A stretch of 64,000 nucleotides of DNA from Chitinophaga niastensis. Lineage in GTDB: Bacteria; Bacteroidota; Bacteroidia; Chitinophagales; Chitinophagaceae. The stretch spans positions 372,001 to 436,000 of the forward strand of contig NZ_PYAW01000002.1 of the NCBI RefSeq assembly GCF_003014755.1. Reading direction: 5' to 3'. The translations under genes and the position numbers were made by a program. Below are positions 61,901 to 64,000 of this stretch, in pieces. Every line of letters starts with the position of its first letter. Within the stretch, counting starts at the first letter, position 1. The notes under the pieces were generated by a model. That model was not told the DNA's origin. It worked only from the letters and a program-made list of their open reading frames with translations, and did not search any database.

Positions 61901-62297
61901 GGATAAAACAATGCGTTATCTCAACGAGGATTATTATAATGAAAATCCCGATTTCGCAACCAGCAACCAATCCGTGCGCATGTTGTACGACAGGTGGAAG
62001 AAACCCGGCGATAATGCTATACTCCCCAGCTTTAATGCCGGCAGGAGATTCTCTTCCAGAGATATTCAGGATGCTTCTTACCTGCGGTTGAGGAATGTGA
62101 ATATCGGTTATAACTTTTCTAAAAAATTGTTGGCCAACATAAAATTTGTACAAGGCATACAGGTGTTTGTACAAGCGCAAAACCTGTACACCTGGACTAA
62201 ATGGAAAAGTTTTGATCCGGAAAATAACAATGGTGAAGGGATGTTTGACTATCCCAGTGCCAGAACCTACACTATTGGTCTGAACGTTAATTTTTAA
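58941..62297 (+). CDS. SusC/RagA TonB-linked outer-membrane transporter with N-terminal STN signalling domain
   Basis: 1118 residues. A signal peptide begins either at the first Met or, more likely, at Met23 (MKLTIFLFLTCLQVQAICFAQ). Then come STN (about 48-110: TITLQVKETSIRQLLKKV), CarboxypepD_reg (about 132-205: IIKGKVKGVDNLPLPGV), the plug (about 215-340: ATVTLRGVGTINGNASVLYVMDG) and the barrel ending TYTIGLNVNF. The STN domain links it to the FecR/sigma pair upstream. Imports the ligand together with the SusD encoded 12 bases downstream. Given the following cyanophycinase-like gene, a cyanophycin-like peptide is a possible ligand (inference). Confidence 0.95.
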   Translation: MLKLVFLEWKGKAVPASKLLLTMKLTIFLFLTCLQVQAICFAQETITLQVKETSIRQLLKKVEQQTAYRFVFHDKTLPENKKVTVTVKEATLDAVLTQAFTGTNLAYSLKENGLVVVYANTTTMVVADIIIKGKVKGVDNLPLPGVTVRATGTTAGTLTNSDGTYTLRAPDNATAIQFSLVGYTSQQIEIGNKREVNVTLEEDIKTLNAVTVTGYTNYARNKSTAAAAVVGADKITQVPMATFDQILQGRVPGLVVAAGSGQPGTSATVTLRGVGTINGNASVLYVMDGIPIEAGQFQGINPSDIASVTVLKDASAKAMYGSRGSNGVIVITTKKGKSGKIAVDYKSQYGFSNMTNPKFHMMNTAERLQFEEEIGLETGNSLGPGWDNSKKNPDYATKTPQEQQQSDHILDSLRGINTNWKKLFLQTGKFQEHQLSASGGNDNIRFYTSLNYFDQQGIARRSELKRYSFKNNIDFNAGRLSANINVGLAYSQSSFIEREATAKATNTLAAVYYALPYEYPYAADGTLVPTRDNPLYPVLDQREGSAALEAMLNTSSKDNQLKSVIGTSLNYILAKGLVAKTRLGLDFRETTTEHYINPDSFSGTNVDNGAKGSFGEGVTRNFTLISTSGLTYSKVVATRHDFEVSGYFEFTKNNYRAFDYTGYDIDGRLPGTPAGITPGSPFSPLLGGGRMKSALASYIGVGRYTLDGKYTVNASYRYDGASTVPQNNRWHGFYSVGVGWEIKKENFLKEVSVVNDLRLRASYGTSASPFSTTAPFGYFRTYGTGQYGGNPAIIPTQPGNPAYDWEYAKEFNVGFDLGLWNNRIRLITDVYNKVTNNLFIDQPLSITSGFYTQSLNSGAMRNRGIEMDLQTDVLRKKDFTWTVGFNFAYNKNVITDLGGADEFTQRNSQIVRVGLPYGSHYAPKWAGVDPQTGNGLYYDRQGKKTSDYNETTLSVAEFGTYIPPFTGGFNTAFTWKTFYVNALFTFADKTMRYLNEDYYNENPDFATSNQSVRMLYDRWKKPGDNAILPSFNAGRRFSSRDIQDASYLRLRNVNIGYNFSKKLLANIKFVQGIQVFVQAQNLYTWTKWKSFDPENNNGEGMFDYPSARTYTIGLNVNF

Positions 62298-62309
62298 AAC
62301 ATTGACATC

Positions 62310-63713
62310 ATGATGATCCGCTATTTCAAGCATAAAATAAATTACCTGGCGTTATTACTGCCGTTGTGTATACTCTCCTGTAACAAGCAGCTGGATCTTT
62401 CTCCTACTGATAATATCATAGATCCGGGCAATAGTTTTCGTAATGTGGCAGACCTGAACAGTGGACTGCTGGGCGCTTATTCCGGATTGACCTATAATAC
62501 TATTTACAACGTATCATTGGTAACGGATGAATGCACATTGCCTGCTGAGAATAACACCGGTGGCGGCGTAGCTACCTACAGGTGGAAGATAGACCCCAGC
62601 AGCACTACTATTACCAGCTCTTTCGGAGAAAATTATATAGCGATAAACAGCGCCAACCTGGTACTGTCGGCTATTAACCGCGTAACTGCCAAAGGAGATG
62701 ACATTGCATTAAAAGCGCAATACAGGGGCGAATTGTTAGCGCTTCGTGCTTACTGTCATTTTGAATTGCTGCAGAGTTATGCCGAAGCATATGCACCTGC
62801 TGCTATGGGGATTGCTTATATGGATAGTTCCATTAATGGTAAACCTGCCAGGAATACTTTTGCAGAAGTAATGACTAAAATAGAAGCAGACTTACAACTC
62901 GCGAAAACATTGATTCCTGCGTCTTTTGACGATAATACCAGGATTACCCATGCTGCGGTATCTGCTATCCAGGCGAGAGTAGCTTTGTATAACAAACAAT
63001 GGAATGATGCCGTTACTTATGCCACCGAAGTTATTAATGCGATGCCACTGGCAACTGCAGCTGATTTTCCGGGTATCTGGAAAGACACAAAAAATGCAGA
63101 AGTAGTATGGAAAGTGAAGAAGGTAGCTGGTGTGGATGACCTGATTGGCAGACTTTATTTCAGAAGAAGTAAAGCCTTGTATGTTCCATCTTTTAAACTG
63201 ATCAATTTGTTTGATCAGACCAATGATGTTCGTTATCCTGCATACATAACATTTGATGATTCCAGGGGAGATGGTACCTCTAAATACTTGGTGAATAAAT
63301 ATACCGGAACAAGTGGTAATCCCGGTTTGGCAGATATCAAACTTTTCAGGACAGGTGAAATGTACCTGATCAGGGCAGAAGCACTGGCGGAGCAAAACAA
63401 GCTGCCGGCTGCCGCTACTGATCTGAATGATTTGCGTAAGGCCCGCATCGCAGGCTACACACTGGAATCGTTTGCTGGTAAAGACACGCTGATTGCCGCT
63501 ATATATACAGAACGTTTTAAAGAGCTGGCTTTTGAAGGTCATCGTATTTTTGATTTGAGAAGAAGAAGTTTACCGGTAACGCGGGACCCTGCGGATGCAA
63601 CTACTGCCCTGGGTGCGGTGTTGCTGAAGCCAGGCGATAAAGGATATGTATTCCCTATTCCTGATGCAGAAACGAAGGCCAATAAAAATATGCAACAGAA
63701 CCCCGGGTATTGA
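62310..63713 (+). CDS. SusD/RagB-family surface lipoprotein
   Basis: 467 residues. Lipoprotein signal ends CILSCNKQ (Cys about 24). SPTDNIIDPGNSFRNVADLNSGLLGAYSGLT is the N-terminal SusD motif, ELLALRAYCHFELLQSYAEAYAP the TPR part and KDTLIAAIYTERFKELAFEGHRIFDLRR the conserved C-terminal RagB part. It binds the ligand at the cell surface for the SusC at 58941-62297. One operon with a 12-base gap. Confidence 0.95.
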   Translation: MMIRYFKHKINYLALLLPLCILSCNKQLDLSPTDNIIDPGNSFRNVADLNSGLLGAYSGLTYNTIYNVSLVTDECTLPAENNTGGGVATYRWKIDPSSTTITSSFGENYIAINSANLVLSAINRVTAKGDDIALKAQYRGELLALRAYCHFELLQSYAEAYAPAAMGIAYMDSSINGKPARNTFAEVMTKIEADLQLAKTLIPASFDDNTRITHAAVSAIQARVALYNKQWNDAVTYATEVINAMPLATAADFPGIWKDTKNAEVVWKVKKVAGVDDLIGRLYFRRSKALYVPSFKLINLFDQTNDVRYPAYITFDDSRGDGTSKYLVNKYTGTSGNPGLADIKLFRTGEMYLIRAEALAEQNKLPAAATDLNDLRKARIAGYTLESFAGKDTLIAAIYTERFKELAFEGHRIFDLRRRSLPVTRDPADATTALGAVLLKPGDKGYVFPIPDAETKANKNMQQNPGY

Positions 63714-63750
63714 GATAATAGCCGCGTATTTTAAATATAATTATTTTCAG

Positions 63751-64000
63751 ATGATGGGTATTGATCATTTTAAGCTATTAATAACGGTTACGGCTATATG
63801 TTTTTTGAGTTGTCATCAGGCAGCGCAGAAACGTGTTATTCCGGGGCGCCCCGGATCTATTGGTATCATTGGGGATACAGCAGATGTGCAAACACCGGTG
63901 AAAGGTGGTGTGGTATTGATTGGTGGCGGTGGTAATGTAAACGGCGCTTTCCAATGGATGCTGGAACGTAGTGGCGGCGGAGATGTGGTGATATTAACAG
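63751..64000 (+). CDS. Cyanophycinase-like (peptidase S51) lipoprotein, 3' end outside the window
   Basis: 83 codons are visible from the ATG at 63751. Signal region with FLSCHQAAQ (Cys about 25) predicts a lipoprotein. It is followed by VKGGVVLIGGGGNVNGAFQW and MLERSGGGDVVILT. The run of Gly after VLIGG and the following FxWMxERSGGGD match the N-terminal part of cyanophycinase and related S51 serine peptidases, which cut beta-Asp-Arg polymers. The catalytic Ser would lie beyond the window. It is 37 bases after susD and completes a probable import-and-cleave operon. Confidence 0.75.
   Translation, partial: MMGIDHFKLLITVTAICFLSCHQAAQKRVIPGRPGSIGIIGDTADVQTPVKGGVVLIGGGGNVNGAFQWMLERSGGGDVVILT

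Overview
The window looks like chromosomal DNA of a Bacteroidota bacterium, most likely family Chitinophagaceae and close to Chitinophaga. The reasons are two SusC/SusD pairs, one with an ECF sigma/FecR regulator pair, a gliding-motility/type IX (type B) C-terminal sorting domain, several lipoproteins with Cys lipoboxes, very weak Shine-Dalgarno sequences, and promoters of the Bacteroidota form TTTG-N18/19-TAnnTTTG (seen before rpsU, the tRNA cluster, rplK and a tRNA-Gln). Genus level is inference.

Layout. 1-3.3 kb: end of a deoxynucleoside kinase, then two outer-membrane barrel proteins, one with a helix-hairpin-helix domain. 3.3-9.3 kb: decayed copies of a susC 5' end, then an intact susC-susD-lipid-binding lipoprotein operon. 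9.4-12.2 kb: DUF3467, an Ldh-family dehydrogenase and aspartate kinase, closed by a 41-bp perfect inverted repeat. 12.3-20 kb: a minus-strand block of dinB, an alternative dnaE, and a Xre-RES toxin-antitoxin pair, with an XRE/S24 LexA-like repressor nearby. 20.2-36.8 kb: the conserved translation/transcription core: rpsU, xerC-like recombinase, hpf, tRNAs, tuf, tRNA-Trp, secE, nusG, rplK-A-J-L, rpoB, rpoC. 36.9-43 kb: a charged heptad-repeat secreted protein, DUF4397 and OmpH-like proteins, an APC permease, a gene-poor stretch with orphan terminators, DUF4254 and a family 9 glycosyltransferase. 43-50.5 kb: three tRNA-Gln genes separated by a type IX cargo protein, small enzymes, a FAD amine-oxidase-fold protein and a secreted protein. 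50.5-52.9 kb: an AT-rich accessory patch after tRNA-Gln(CTG) with a possible integrase remnant and a secreted zinc-protease-like lipoprotein. 53-57 kb: GH59 galactocerebrosidase-like enzyme, Crp/Fnr regulator and SDR. 57-64 kb: ECF sigma, FecR, STN-type SusC, SusD and the start of a cyanophycinase-like lipoprotein.

The best candidate for something undescribed is a compact SOS-like damage-tolerance regulon. The same 19-bp palindrome, TTRCTAA-N5-TTAGYAA, occurs as a tandem pair directly before the XRE/S24 repressor gene and again as a tandem pair before dinB-dnaE. The repressor keeps the Ser/Lys dyad and an Ala-Gly bond suitable for self-cleavage. The DnaE of this cassette has lost the metal ligands of its PHP domain, and a Xre-RES toxin-antitoxin pair follows it on the same strand. 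Other notable points are a family of TTAGC-rich hairpins placed between genes of the tuf/ribosomal/rpo cluster, a decayed tRNA before tuf, and a SusCD locus coupled to a cyanophycinase.
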